Notes under the pieces: model-generated
The model's input: the letters and a program-made list of their open reading frames with translations, nothing else
Told to the model about the DNA's origin: nothing
The model's database searches: none
Position numbers and translations under genes: made by a program
DNA from: Citrobacter koseri ATCC BAA-895
GTDB lineage: Bacteria; Pseudomonadota; Gammaproteobacteria; Enterobacterales; Enterobacteriaceae
DNA: 64,000 nt
Direction: 5' to 3'
Assembly: GCF_000018045.1 (NCBI RefSeq)
Contig: NC_009792.1
Location: 2,790,001 to 2,854,000, forward strand
In this document: piece by piece, positions 39,749 to 48,845 of the stretch
How positions within the stretch are numbered: the stretch's first letter is position 1
How the letters are laid out: the number at the start of each line of letters is the position of its first letter

Positions 39749-41929
39749 TTACAGCAGATCGAAACGATCCAGGTTCATCACTTTCACCCATGCCGCGACG
39801 AAATCCTTCACGAATTTCTCACGCGCATCGCTGCTGGCGTAAACTTCCGCCAGGGCACGCAGTACCGAGTTAGAACCGAATACCAGGTCTGCGCGGGTAG
39901 CCGTGAATTTCACCTCACCGCTCAGGCGATCGCGGCCTTCGAACAGCTCTTTCGATTCGTCCGCCGCTTTCCACTCGTTACGCATATCCAGCAGATTCAC
40001 AAAGAAATCATTGCTGAGTACGCCCGGGCGGTCGGTAAACACGCCATTCTGGCTGCCATCAAAGTTAGCGCCCAGAACGCGCATCCCACCCACCAGCGCC
40101 GTCATCTCCGGCGCGGTCAGCGTCAGCTGCTGCGCTTTATCAATCAGCAGTGACTCGGTGGTCGACACATCAAGCCGTGCGCGATAGTTACGGAAGCCGT
40201 CTGCGATCGGTTCGAGAAGCTCAAACATCTCGATATCCGTCTGATCCTGACGAGCATCCACACGGCCCGGCGCGAACGGCACGCTGATGCTGACGCCCGC
40301 CGCACTTGCTGCCTGCTCCACACCGACAACGCCCGCAAGGACGATGATATCGGCCAGAGACGCCTTCCCGGACGATTTCTGAATCTCTTCCAGAACCGGC
40401 AGAACGCGCGCCGCAGCGGCGTTCACATCCCAGTCTCGCTGCGGTGCTAAAGCCAGGCGAGCGCCGTTAGCGCCGCCACGTTTATCGCCGCCACGGAAGG
40501 TTGACGCAGATGCCCATGCAACCGACACCAGTTCGCTGACGGAAAGCCCGGACGCGGCAATCGCGGCCTTCAGGTTGACGATGTCTTCCTGGCTCGGATT
40601 AAATACCGGCTGCGGCAGCGGGTCCTGCCAAATCAGATCTTCTTTCGGTACTTCCGGTCCGATATAGCGCGCTTTTGGCCCCATATCCCTGTGCGTCAGT
40701 TTGAACCATGCGCGGGCGAATGCTTCGTTAAACGCCTGCGGATCGTTGAGGAAACGACGGGAAATTTTCTCGAATTCTGGATCGAAACGCAGCGTCAGGT
40801 CAGTCACCAGCATGGTAGGTTTACGTTTCTTCGACGGATCGAACGGATCGGGAATGATTTCTGGCGCATCAACCGCTTCGAACTGGATCGCGCCCGCCGG
40901 GCTGCGCGTCTGCACCCACTCGTATTTGAACAGGTTTTCGAAGAAGTAATTACTCCACTGGGTCGGCGTCTGCGACCAGACCACTTCCAGACCCGAGGTA
41001 ATCGCATCGCCGCCTGCGCCGCTGCCGTAGTCACTGCTCCAGCCCAGCCCCTGCAATTCAATCGGCGCGGCTTCTGGATCAACGCCAACATGGGACGCCG
41101 CCGCCGCACCGTGGGTTTTACCCAGCGTGTGACCGCCGCCAATCAGCGCCACGGTTTCTTCGTCGTTCATGCCCATATTGCCGAACGTCGCGCGGATAGC
41201 CGCAGCGGCGGAAAGCGGTTCACCACTGTGATCCGGCCCTTCCGGGTTAACGTAGATAAGCCCCATTTCGGTGGCGCCTAACGGCGCTTTCGCCAGCGCT
41301 TCGGGATGACGGTGCGTCAGCCAGGCTTTCTCATCCCCCCAGTTCACATCAAGATCCGGTTCCCACACATCTTCACGCCCGGCGCCAAAACCGAACGTAC
41401 GGAAACCGGAGTTCTCCAGCGCCACGTTACCCGCCAGAATAAACAGGTCGGCCCAAGAGATTTTCTGGCCATATTTCTGCTTGATAGGCCACAGCAGACG
41501 ACGCGCCTTATCCAGGCTGACGTTGTCCGGCCAGGAGTTCAGCGGTGCAAAACGCTGCTGCCCGCGTCCGGCGCCGCCGCGCCCGTCGACGGAACGATAA
41601 GTGCCCGCGCCATGCCATGCCATACGAATAAACAGACCGGCATAGCTGCCCCAGTCCGCAGGCCACCACGGCTGAGAATCGGACAGGAGAGCTTTAAGAT
41701 CCCCTTTCAGGGCGGAATAGTCGAGTTTGCTAAATTCTTTGCGGTAGTCGAAGTCCTCACCCAGCGGGTTCGAACGGTTGGAGTGCTGATTCAAAAGATC
41801 TACACGGAGTTGGTTAGGCCACCAGTCGTGGCTGCTGGTGCCAGCACCCGCGCTACGGTCGTGGCTGCCCTGATGGAAAGGGCACTTCCCGGTAGACAAT
41901 GAATTATGGGTATCGTCAGACATGCTCAT
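39749..41929 (-). CDS. katG: Catalase-peroxidase HPI
   Basis: KatG is a cytoplasmic heme enzyme with catalase and peroxidase activity, induced by OxyR. The 726-residue protein equals the E. coli length. The distal heme residues Arg102, Trp105 and His106 are in FIRMAWHGAG, and the tyrosine and methionine of the Met-Tyr-Trp adduct are in MGLIYVNPEG and GNMGMNDEE. The proximal histidine is in IGGGHTLGKTHGA. The second, heme-free domain is complete. The ATG at 41929 aligns with the E. coli start and follows GGGAG. The enzyme works downstream of the oxyR gene in this same window. Confidence 0.97.
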   Translation of the reverse strand: MSMSDDTHNSLSTGKCPFHQGSHDRSAGAGTSSHDWWPNQLRVDLLNQHSNRSNPLGEDFDYRKEFSKLDYSALKGDLKALLSDSQPWWPADWGSYAGLFIRMAWHGAGTYRSVDGRGGAGRGQQRFAPLNSWPDNVSLDKARRLLWPIKQKYGQKISWADLFILAGNVALENSGFRTFGFGAGREDVWEPDLDVNWGDEKAWLTHRHPEALAKAPLGATEMGLIYVNPEGPDHSGEPLSAAAAIRATFGNMGMNDEETVALIGGGHTLGKTHGAAAASHVGVDPEAAPIELQGLGWSSDYGSGAGGDAITSGLEVVWSQTPTQWSNYFFENLFKYEWVQTRSPAGAIQFEAVDAPEIIPDPFDPSKKRKPTMLVTDLTLRFDPEFEKISRRFLNDPQAFNEAFARAWFKLTHRDMGPKARYIGPEVPKEDLIWQDPLPQPVFNPSQEDIVNLKAAIAASGLSVSELVSVAWASASTFRGGDKRGGANGARLALAPQRDWDVNAAAARVLPVLEEIQKSSGKASLADIIVLAGVVGVEQAASAAGVSISVPFAPGRVDARQDQTDIEMFELLEPIADGFRNYRARLDVSTTESLLIDKAQQLTLTAPEMTALVGGMRVLGANFDGSQNGVFTDRPGVLSNDFFVNLLDMRNEWKAADESKELFEGRDRLSGEVKFTATRADLVFGSNSVLRALAEVYASSDAREKFVKDFVAAWVKVMNLDRFDLL

Positions 41930-41944
41930 CTATATGCTCCCTCT

Positions 41945-42030
41945 ACAGTGTTATCGTTACGATATACATCACCAACGATAAGATATAGTTGAAATAACCC
42001 ACAGATTCGATAGCTAATATCTTTTAAATT
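41945..42030 (-). promoter_or_regulatory. katG promoter region with possible OxyR site
   Basis: The AT-rich leader contains gataagatatagttg and cgatagctaatatc, which resemble the ATAG quarter motifs of OxyR operators spaced about one helical turn apart. The match is by eye and approximate. Confidence 0.4.
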
Positions 42031-42061
42031 TATGTATCAGGCGTCAGATCAAAATGTGCAT

Positions 42062-42084
42062 AAAAAAGCCCTCCGAAGAGGGCT
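42062..42084 (-). terminator. Terminator after metF
   Basis: On the minus strand AGCCCTC-TTCG-GAGGGCT is followed by TTTTTTA, eight bases past the metF stop. Confidence 0.9.
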
Positions 42085-42091
42085 AATCATG

Positions 42092-42982
42092 TTACAGGCC
42101 GGGCCGCACACCCAACGTGTGGCAAATGGCGTAACTCATTTCAGCGCGGTTCAGGGTGTAGAAGTGGAAATCTTTCACGCCTTCACGGCTCAGGATCTTC
42201 ACCATGTCCATCGCGATATTCGCCCCGACCAGCTTGCGGGTTTCCGCATCGTCATCCAGGCCGTCAAACATCTGTGACATCCACGCCGGAATGCGCACGT
42301 TAGTCATATCAGCGAATTTCTTCGCCTGCTTAAAGTTGGAGACCGGCAGAATTCCCGGAATAATTTCGACATCAATACCCGCAGAGACGCAGCGATCGCG
42401 AAAACGCAGGTAGCTTTCCACATCGAAGAAAAACTGGGTAATTGCGCGGTTAGCGCCAGCATCGACTTTGCGTTTCAGGTTGAGCAGATCCGCCTGCGCG
42501 CTTTTCGCTTCCGGGTGGACTTCCGGGTAAGCGGCGACGGAGATATCAAAATCGGCAACCTCTTTCAGTAAGCTGACCAGGTCAGCGGCATACATATCCG
42601 GCTTGCCGCTCCCCGGCGGCAGGTCGCCGCGCAGGGCAACAATATGACGGATACCGTTATTCCAGTAATCCTGGGCAATGGTACGCAGTTCATCGCGGGT
42701 GGCGTCGATGCAGGTCAGGTGCGGCGCGGCTTCCAGGCCCGTACGCTCTTTAATGCCTTTGATGATGCTGTGCGTGCGGTCGCGCTCACCGGAGTTGGCG
42801 CCGTAGGTTACGGAGACAAACTTCGGTTTCAGGCTGCTCAGTCGATCGATAGAGTTCCACAGGGTTTGCTCCATTTCACTGGTGCGCGGCGGGAAAAACT
42901 CGAACGAAACATTAATCTGACCCTGAACTTCCGCCAGGCTCTGATTCAGGGCTTCCCGCTGGTTGGCGTGAAAAAAGCTCAT
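42092..42982 (-). CDS. metF: 5,10-Methylenetetrahydrofolate reductase
   Basis: MetF is an FAD enzyme that reduces methylene-THF to methyl-THF with NADH, giving the methyl group for methionine. The 296-residue product equals the E. coli length; catalytic Glu28 is in VSFEFFPPRTSE and the FAD-binding RGDLPPG lies near 118. It stands alone between a terminator and a region with MetJ boxes. In E. coli metF is followed directly by metL upstream; here two extra genes intervene. Confidence 0.97.
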   Translation of the reverse strand: MSFFHANQREALNQSLAEVQGQINVSFEFFPPRTSEMEQTLWNSIDRLSSLKPKFVSVTYGANSGERDRTHSIIKGIKERTGLEAAPHLTCIDATRDELRTIAQDYWNNGIRHIVALRGDLPPGSGKPDMYAADLVSLLKEVADFDISVAAYPEVHPEAKSAQADLLNLKRKVDAGANRAITQFFFDVESYLRFRDRCVSAGIDVEIIPGILPVSNFKQAKKFADMTNVRIPAWMSQMFDGLDDDAETRKLVGANIAMDMVKILSREGVKDFHFYTLNRAEMSYAICHTLGVRPGL

Positions 42983-43023
42983 ACCTTACCTCATCAATCG
43001 CATGTCATTATATGTTGTGTTGT

Positions 43024-43055
43024 GAACATCTATCCGTTTAGACGTCTGGATGTAA
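43024..43055. promoter_or_regulatory. MetJ operator upstream of metF
   Basis: Four consecutive 8-bp met boxes can be read: gaacatct, atccgttt, agacgtct (a perfect consensus) and ggatgtaa. MetJ with S-adenosylmethionine binds such tandem boxes. Confidence 0.82.
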
Positions 43056-43139
43056 AAATGACCGAAAAGTGGGATGCCGTCAACAGAAAAATCACTGTTA
43101 AAGGTGAGGAATACTCAGACAACGTGAAAAAAATTCAAA

Positions 43140-44048
43140 TCAGTCCGAAATAATGAAGGATTGCATCACAAGCGTATTTAACCACCGCAACCGTACAGCG
43201 TTCTCAGGCAGCATCACCAGCCCGGCACGAATACGTAATTCAGTGTCGCTAAGTGCGCGGAATATCACGCCCTGGCGCTGAATAGCGGCAAACGAGCCCG
43301 GGAGCAAACTCAGGCCATCACCGTGGGCGATTCGCGCGAGCAGCACATCATGTTCCAGCGGTTCTTCAAGGCAGGAGGGGGCGTAACCAGCGCGACGGAA
43401 AATGTGCCGGGTGTAGTCAAAAAAGGCCGGATTACGTTCCCGTTTGAACCAGAACAGCGGGCGGTGGTTAAGCGCAGCTAAGGAGAGCGACGTCAGGCTC
43501 GCTTCCGGCCAGACGGAGGGTAATGCGGCAATCAACGGTTCTTGCCAGTCGAGCGGCGTGACGGTTAACCCTGTGGCCTCAAGCGGCAGCGCCACCAGCG
43601 CCGCATCCAGTTTCCCCCGACGCGCCTGGCGTACCAGTTCAGGCGAACCATGACGCACAATATGCAGCCTCTCCACACGCGTATTCAGTTGCGCCTCCAG
43701 GGGGGCAAAAATCCCCTGCTCAAACGCGGTGCTCAGCCCTAAACGCAGCGATTGCGCGCCGGTTTGCGCCAGTTGATTCAGCGCAGCATACGTTTTGTCC
43801 TGCTGCGCCAGCAGCGGGCGGACGATTTCCAGCGCGCGCAGACCCTCATCCGTCAGCGTGAGTCCACGAGTATGACGGACAAAAAGCGTCACCCCCAGGC
43901 GTTCTTCAAGCTGGCGAATATGGCGGCTCAGCGGCGGTTGCGACATAAACAGTCGCTGTGCCGCGCGGCTCATATTGTTCTCTTCCGCCACCACGGCAAA
44001 GTAGCGTAGCAGGCGGATATCCAGAGAGTGCAAAGGGGATGTTGTCAT
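43140..44048 (-). CDS. LysR-family transcriptional regulator
   Basis: A 302-residue regulator with an N-terminal winged helix-turn-helix (about 18-40, NNMSRAAQRLFMSQPPLSRHI) and the LysR effector-binding domain. Its sequence resembles the BenM/CatM-like branch that controls aromatic or small-molecule catabolism, but the ligand is not known. It diverges from a small AhpD-like gene, the usual layout for a LysR regulator and its target. The ATG at 44048 lies inside a perfect T-N11-A palindrome and has no clear Shine-Dalgarno sequence. E. coli K-12 has no gene here as far as I recall. Confidence 0.88.
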   Translation of the reverse strand: MTTSPLHSLDIRLLRYFAVVAEENNMSRAAQRLFMSQPPLSRHIRQLEERLGVTLFVRHTRGLTLTDEGLRALEIVRPLLAQQDKTYAALNQLAQTGAQSLRLGLSTAFEQGIFAPLEAQLNTRVERLHIVRHGSPELVRQARRGKLDAALVALPLEATGLTVTPLDWQEPLIAALPSVWPEASLTSLSLAALNHRPLFWFKRERNPAFFDYTRHIFRRAGYAPSCLEEPLEHDVLLARIAHGDGLSLLPGSFAAIQRQGVIFRALSDTELRIRAGLVMLPENAVRLRWLNTLVMQSFIISD

Positions 44049-44061
44049 ACCGAAAAGGTAT
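44047..44061. promoter_or_regulatory. Likely LysR operator (T-N11-A palindrome)
   Basis: ATACC-gaaaa-GGTAT is a perfect 5-bp inverted repeat that fits the LysR T-N11-A rule. A second partial GGTAT half-site lies at 44071-44075. It covers the start codon of the LysR gene, suggesting autorepression. Confidence 0.65.
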
Positions 44062-44139
44062 CACGGAAACGGTATTATCCAAATCATTCCGCGCCCCCTA
44101 TCCTCACGCCACAGACTCCAGACAAACGAGGAATACACT

Positions 44140-44511
44140 ATGCATTCAGAACGCTTTATTACCGGTCAAAAAATGCTGCAACAGGTGGATGGCAAGGGTG
44201 GCGATGCGGTGATCGAAAGTTTGCAAGACATTGCGCCAGATTTTGCCCGCTATCTGATCGAATTTCCGTTTGGCGATATCTATTCCCGGCCAGGGCTGGA
44301 TTTACGCAGTCGGGAAATCGCAACCGTCGCCGCGTTAACCGCGCTGGGCAACGCCACGCCGCAGTTGAAGGTACATATTGCCGCCGCGCGACATGTGGGG
44401 TTAACGCAGGAGGAAATTATCGAAGTGATAATGCAGATGGCGGTTTATGCCGGTTTTCCGGCTGCGCTGAACGGTCTGTTCGCCGCAAAAGAGGTGTTTG
44501 CGACTCGGTGA
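44140..44511 (+). CDS. Carboxymuconolactone decarboxylase-like (AhpD-fold) protein
   Basis: A 123-residue protein of the carboxymuconolactone decarboxylase family, seen from REIATVAALTALGN near residue 63 and the helical HIAAARHVGLTQEEIIEVIMQMAVYAGFPAALNGLFAAKEVF segment (about 80-120, key HxGxTxxE and YAGxPxA). The AhpD CxxC motif is absent, so it is not an obvious disulfide reductase. It is closer to the gamma-carboxymuconolactone decarboxylase type, although no other protocatechuate-pathway gene is present. It is divergent from the LysR gene and probably its target. True substrate unknown. Confidence 0.82.
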   Translation: MHSERFITGQKMLQQVDGKGGDAVIESLQDIAPDFARYLIEFPFGDIYSRPGLDLRSREIATVAALTALGNATPQLKVHIAAARHVGLTQEEIIEVIMQMAVYAGFPAALNGLFAAKEVFATR

Positions 44512-44515
44512 ATCG

Positions 44516-44586
44516 CCGGGTGGCGGCGTTGCCTTATCCGGCCTACATATTCCGTAGACCAGATAAGCGCAGCGCCATCCGGCAAC
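44516..44586. repeat. BIME between the CMD-like gene and metL
   Basis: Two REP units, gccgggtggcggcgttgccttatccggcctac and gtagaccagataagcgcagcgccatccggc, end four bases before the metL stop. Confidence 0.87.
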
Positions 44587-44591
44587 AAATA

Positions 44592-47024
44592 CTACAGCAG
44601 CTGCGCCAGGCGGTTGATATCCGACTGAATCGCCCCGGCGGTGACGTCACGACCGGCCCCCGGCCCACGGATCACCAGCGGATTGTCGCGATACCAGCGG
44701 CTTTCGATGGCAAAGACGTTATCGCACGGCAGCAGCGCCGCCAGCGGATGTTCCGGGCGCACCGCTTCAACGCCAACGCGCGCTTTACCGTTGGCGTCGA
44801 AACGCGCCACGTAGCGCAGCACCAGCCCCATTTCACGAGCGGCTTCCAGACGCTGTACCATCTGCTCATTCAGCTCATCGCCATTTTCAAAGAAGTGATC
44901 GACAGATCCCTCTTCGCAGTGTGCGGGCACCAGCGATTCAACGCGCACCTGGTCCGGCTCGATGTCGTAACCCGCTTCACGCGCCAGAATCACCAGCTTG
45001 CGCATCACATCTTTACCAGAAAGGTCAACGCGCGGGTCCGGCTCGGTCAGCCCCTGCTGCCAGGCCTGATCCACCAGATCGGTAAACGGTATGGAACCGT
45101 CAAATTGCAGGAACAGCCACGACAGCGTGCCGGAGAAGATCCCGCTGATCGACAGAATGGCATCGCCACTGTCAATCAGATCGCGCACCGTATAGTTGAT
45201 CGGCAGGCCCGCGCCAACGGTCGCGTTATACAACCAGTGACGCCCGGTTTTTTCGAACGCGTCGTGGATCTGGCGATATTTATCGCTGGTGCTCGCCCCC
45301 GCCAGTTTATTGGCGCTGATGACGTGGAAGCCGTGGCTGGCGAAATCAAGATACTGATCGGCCAGTTGCTCGCTGGCGGTGACATCCAGCACCACCAGAT
45401 CGTCATACGGGTGAGCGCGCATCCACAGGAACAGCGACTCTTCATCCTGCTCAATCGCTTCGTCGTTGAAGAACGCCAGCGCACGGCTGGCATCCAGCCC
45501 TTCGTAGTTCAGCAGGCTGCGACGGCTATCCACCACGCCCGCCAGGACAAATTCAAACCCGGTACGCGCGGAGAGCGTGCTCTGCTCGCGGGCAAACAGT
45601 TCCAGCCAGCGGGAACCGATGTTGCCTTTGCCGAACAGCACCAGGCCGATGCGTTTTTCCGCGCGAAAAATAGACTGGTGCAGCCCCTGAATCAGGCTTT
45701 CAGTCGGGCCGGTGCGCAGTACGGCCACCAGGCTGATCCCCTCTTCCGACTGCCAGGTAAATTCAACCGGCTGGCCTTTCAGCTGTTGCCAGAAGCGGTG
45801 GCAGTGCAGCGGGTTACGGGTGACGCCAGCGCCAACCATCGCGACCAGCGCCAGCCCCTGACGCAGGCGCAATTCGCCCGGCAGGCCCGCTTCATCAAGA
45901 ATTTTTAATGCGCTATCAGCGACTTCAGAGGTGTAGCAGAATTGCAGCAGATGGCGATCGTTATGCACGCCAACCGCCAGCGGACGCACCTGCGCCCGTT
46001 TCAGAATCTGGTCGACGTCTCTCCAGGCCAGTTTAAAGTCCTGGCTGGCGGGCACCTGAAATTCAATCAGGCAGACGTCATCATGGCTGGTGACGATACG
46101 CGCCCCGGTGCCGGACGCCAGCACGCGTTCAATGCGCGTGGACCCCTGATCCGGCGTGTAGCTACAGCGCAACTGCAAATCGATATCGCTGCCGGAAACC
46201 GGCTGTAGGGTACGGGCGTGCAGAACCGGCGCGGCCAGACGCGCCAGCTCGCTGGCTTCATCCAGACGCAGCAGCGGCAGCAGACAGGCATCTTTCACTT
46301 TACGCGGGTCGGCGCTGTAAACCCCGGCCACATCGCTCCAGATGGTGACACGGGAAACCCCCGCCAGCGCGCCAATTTGCGTGGCGGAATAGTCAGAACC
46401 GTTACGGCCCAGCAGCACCGTCTCGCCCGCATTGCTGCGACTGATAAAACCGGTAACGACCAGACGCTTGCCCGGATGCTGCACCAGCAACTGTTGCAGT
46501 AACGGGTAAGAGAGACCTTCATCTACCTGCGGCTGCGCGGCGCGTTCAGCGCGTAAAAACTCACGCGCGTCCAGCCATGCCGACGCCAGTCCTTGCTCAT
46601 TCAGCACTGCGGACATCAGACGCGCAGACCAGATCTCGCCGTGCCCGACGACTTCGGCATAAACGGCATCGGTCACGCCGCTGTCGAGCAGCGCGGCAAG
46701 ACGCTCCAGATCGCTAATGAAAGCGCAGATCAGACCATCCGCAACGTCGGCGGGAAGCAGCCCGCTGATCAGATCGCTCTGATAGCGGCGTAACGTCTGT
46801 TGCACCTGATGCGCGGAGAGGCGGTCGGTCTGGCTTAACTTCAGCCAGCTAATCAACTGGTTGGTGGTACTACCGGCGGCGGAAACAACCATCATATCGT
46901 CAGGCTGCGAGTACTCCGCCATAATGCCTGCGACACGCAGATAACATTTCACGTCTGCCAGACTACTGCCACCAAATTTATGCAGTTGACGACCCTTCGC
47001 CCCTGCCTGCGCAATCACACTCAT
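44592..47024 (-). CDS. metL: Bifunctional aspartokinase II / homoserine dehydrogenase II
   Basis: MetL catalyses the first and third steps from aspartate to homoserine for methionine; unlike ThrA it is not feedback inhibited by threonine in E. coli, being controlled by MetJ. The 810-residue fusion has the kinase N-terminus (LHKFGGSSLADV near 14, GRNGSDYSAT near 205), a linker and the dehydrogenase domain (VLFGKGNIGSRWLEL near 465, NKLAGASTSDKY near 575). It starts two bases after the metB stop. A 626-codon frame on the other strand is an artefact of codon bias. Confidence 0.97.
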   Translation of the reverse strand: MSVIAQAGAKGRQLHKFGGSSLADVKCYLRVAGIMAEYSQPDDMMVVSAAGSTTNQLISWLKLSQTDRLSAHQVQQTLRRYQSDLISGLLPADVADGLICAFISDLERLAALLDSGVTDAVYAEVVGHGEIWSARLMSAVLNEQGLASAWLDAREFLRAERAAQPQVDEGLSYPLLQQLLVQHPGKRLVVTGFISRSNAGETVLLGRNGSDYSATQIGALAGVSRVTIWSDVAGVYSADPRKVKDACLLPLLRLDEASELARLAAPVLHARTLQPVSGSDIDLQLRCSYTPDQGSTRIERVLASGTGARIVTSHDDVCLIEFQVPASQDFKLAWRDVDQILKRAQVRPLAVGVHNDRHLLQFCYTSEVADSALKILDEAGLPGELRLRQGLALVAMVGAGVTRNPLHCHRFWQQLKGQPVEFTWQSEEGISLVAVLRTGPTESLIQGLHQSIFRAEKRIGLVLFGKGNIGSRWLELFAREQSTLSARTGFEFVLAGVVDSRRSLLNYEGLDASRALAFFNDEAIEQDEESLFLWMRAHPYDDLVVLDVTASEQLADQYLDFASHGFHVISANKLAGASTSDKYRQIHDAFEKTGRHWLYNATVGAGLPINYTVRDLIDSGDAILSISGIFSGTLSWLFLQFDGSIPFTDLVDQAWQQGLTEPDPRVDLSGKDVMRKLVILAREAGYDIEPDQVRVESLVPAHCEEGSVDHFFENGDELNEQMVQRLEAAREMGLVLRYVARFDANGKARVGVEAVRPEHPLAALLPCDNVFAIESRWYRDNPLVIRGPGAGRDVTAGAIQSDINRLAQLL

Positions 47025-47026
47025 GT

Positions 47027-48187
47027 TTACCCCTTGTTTGCAGCCCGGAAGCCATTTTCCAGGTCGGCAATTAAATCTTCGCCATCTTCAATACCGGTGG
47101 AGATACGCAGCAGCGTCTCTGAAATTCCGGCGGCAGCACGCGCTTCTGGCGCCATGCCTGCATGTGTCATCGTTGCGGCGTGGGAGATCAGGCTTTCAAC
47201 ACCCCCTAAGGATTCCGCCAGCGTAAACAACGACAGCCCGCCCAGGAAACGACGCAGCGTCTGCTCATCGCCATCCAGTTCAAAACTCAACATTGCGCCA
47301 AAGCCTTTTTGCTGGCGCGCGGCAATCTCGTGCCCTTGATTATCCGGCAGCGACGGATGATACAGTTTTTTCACCAGCGGCTGGGTTTGCAGATAGTCCA
47401 CAATGGCCTGGGCATTGCGCTGAGCCACGTCCATTCGCGGCACCAGAGTACGCAGCCCACGTAGCAGCAGATAGCTATCAAACGCGCCGCCGGTGACGCC
47501 AATATTATTGGCCCACCATGCCAGTTCGGTGACAATCTCTGGATCTTTCGCAATCACCACGCCAGCCACCACATCCGAATGGCCGTTTAAATATTTCGTG
47601 CATGAATGCAACACCAGATCGGCGCCCAACGCCAGCGGATTTTGCAGCGCAGGGCTTAAAAACGTGTTGTCCACAACGCTCACCGCGCCCGCTTCTCGCG
47701 ACAGCTGGCAGATTTTCGCAATATCCACCACGCGTAACAACGGATTACTGGGGCTTTCCACCAGCACCAGCTTCGGTTTTTCCGCCAGCGCCGCTTTCAG
47801 CGCCTGCTCATCGCCTTGATCGACAAACAGCACGCGATAACAGCCCCGCTTCGCCAGGCTGTCAAACAGGCGATAGCTGCCGCCGTAGCAGTCGTGCGGC
47901 GCCACCAGCAGATCGCCCGGCTTCAGGAACACGGTCGTCACCAGCAGAATGGCCGACATCCCGGTATTGGTCAGCACCGCGCCCGTACCGCCCTCCAGCT
48001 CCGCCAGCGCGCGCTGAACCACATCACGCGTCGGATTTCCACGTCGCGAATAGTCATGGGCGCGAGGTTCATTAAAACCGGTGAAGTTATAGGTGCTGGA
48101 AAGGTGAATCGGCGGGACAACGCAACCGTACTGCTCGTCGTCATTTAACCCGCTACGCACTGCGATGGTGGCCTGTTTACGCGTCAT
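47027..48187 (-). CDS. metB: Cystathionine gamma-synthase
   Basis: MetB is a PLP enzyme that joins O-succinylhomoserine and cysteine to cystathionine. The 386-residue protein has the family signature with the PLP lysine in LVLHSCTKYLNGHSDVVAG near 198, VDNTFLSPALQNPL near 173 and EPRAHDYSRRGNPTRD near 40. It is the first gene of metBL, divergent from metJ across a MetJ operator. Confidence 0.97.
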   Translation of the reverse strand: MTRKQATIAVRSGLNDDEQYGCVVPPIHLSSTYNFTGFNEPRAHDYSRRGNPTRDVVQRALAELEGGTGAVLTNTGMSAILLVTTVFLKPGDLLVAPHDCYGGSYRLFDSLAKRGCYRVLFVDQGDEQALKAALAEKPKLVLVESPSNPLLRVVDIAKICQLSREAGAVSVVDNTFLSPALQNPLALGADLVLHSCTKYLNGHSDVVAGVVIAKDPEIVTELAWWANNIGVTGGAFDSYLLLRGLRTLVPRMDVAQRNAQAIVDYLQTQPLVKKLYHPSLPDNQGHEIAARQQKGFGAMLSFELDGDEQTLRRFLGGLSLFTLAESLGGVESLISHAATMTHAGMAPEARAAAGISETLLRISTGIEDGEDLIADLENGFRAANKG

Positions 48188-48249
48188 GTTGAGAAGTTCC
48201 TGGGCTGAATCGGTGAAAAGTCAGGCACCAGAGTAAACATTGTTACAAT

Positions 48250-48289
48250 AGACGTCAATACATCTGGACATCTAAACTTCTTTGCGTAT
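48250..48289. promoter_or_regulatory. MetJ operator between metB and metJ
   Basis: Five consecutive 8-bp boxes are readable: agacgtca, atacatct, ggacatct, aaacttct and ttgcgtat. The first three are closest to the AGACGTCT consensus. The site serves both metBL and metJ itself. Confidence 0.87.
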
Positions 48290-48454
48290 AGATTGAGCAA
48301 ACTGGAAATAGCCGTTAAAATTATATGCATTAGCGCACATCTACAAACGCTTAACCCGTGTCACGATATCGCCTGTACGGTAAACTATGCGGGATTACGG
48401 CCAGGCACGACGATTCTGGCCCTTAACTAATGACGAGAAGATTAAAGGTATCTC

Positions 48455-48772
48455 ATGGCTGAATGGAGCGGCGAATATATCAGCCCATACGCTGAGCACG
48501 GTAAGAAGAGTGAGCAAGTCAAAAAGATTACGGTTTCCATTCCTCTGAAGGTGTTAAAAATCCTCACCGATGAACGCACGCGTCGTCAGGTGAACAACCT
48601 GCGTCACGCCACCAACAGCGAACTGCTGTGTGAAGCGTTTCTGCATGCCTTTACCGGGCAACCATTGCCGAACGATGAAGACTTGCGTAAAGAGCGCAGT
48701 GATGAAATACCGGAAGAGGCCAAAATCATCATGCGTGAACTGGGGATCGACCCGGATACGTGGGAGTATTGA
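48455..48772 (+). CDS. metJ: MetJ, methionine repressor
   Basis: MetJ is a ribbon-helix-helix repressor that binds S-adenosylmethionine and then met boxes in pairs. The 105-residue product has the DNA-contacting strand KKITVSIPLKVLKIL at about residues 22-36 and the family's full length ending DPDTWEY. An AAGG sequence precedes the ATG at 48455. Its targets metF, metB and metL lie in the same window. Confidence 0.98.
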   Translation: MAEWSGEYISPYAEHGKKSEQVKKITVSIPLKVLKILTDERTRRQVNNLRHATNSELLCEAFLHAFTGQPLPNDEDLRKERSDEIPEEAKIIMRELGIDPDTWEY

Positions 48773-48777
48773 TTTTT

Positions 48778-48842
48778 TTGCCGGATAGCAGCGGAAGGAT
48801 TCAGTACCGCAGGTACTGATAAGCGTCAACGCCATCAGGCAA
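48778..48842. repeat. REP-like element with inserted small palindrome
   Basis: REP halves gccggatagcagcgg and gataagcgtcaacgccatcaggc flank a perfect short inverted repeat agtacc-gca-ggtact (48803-48817) downstream of metJ. Confidence 0.7.
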
Positions 48843-48845
48843 AGA

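Noticed and set aside
44028..45908. 626-codon open frame antisense to metL
   Set aside because: It lies wholly over the well-supported metL gene, shows no recognisable protein and starts inside the LysR control region. Long antisense frames are expected from GC-rich third codon positions.
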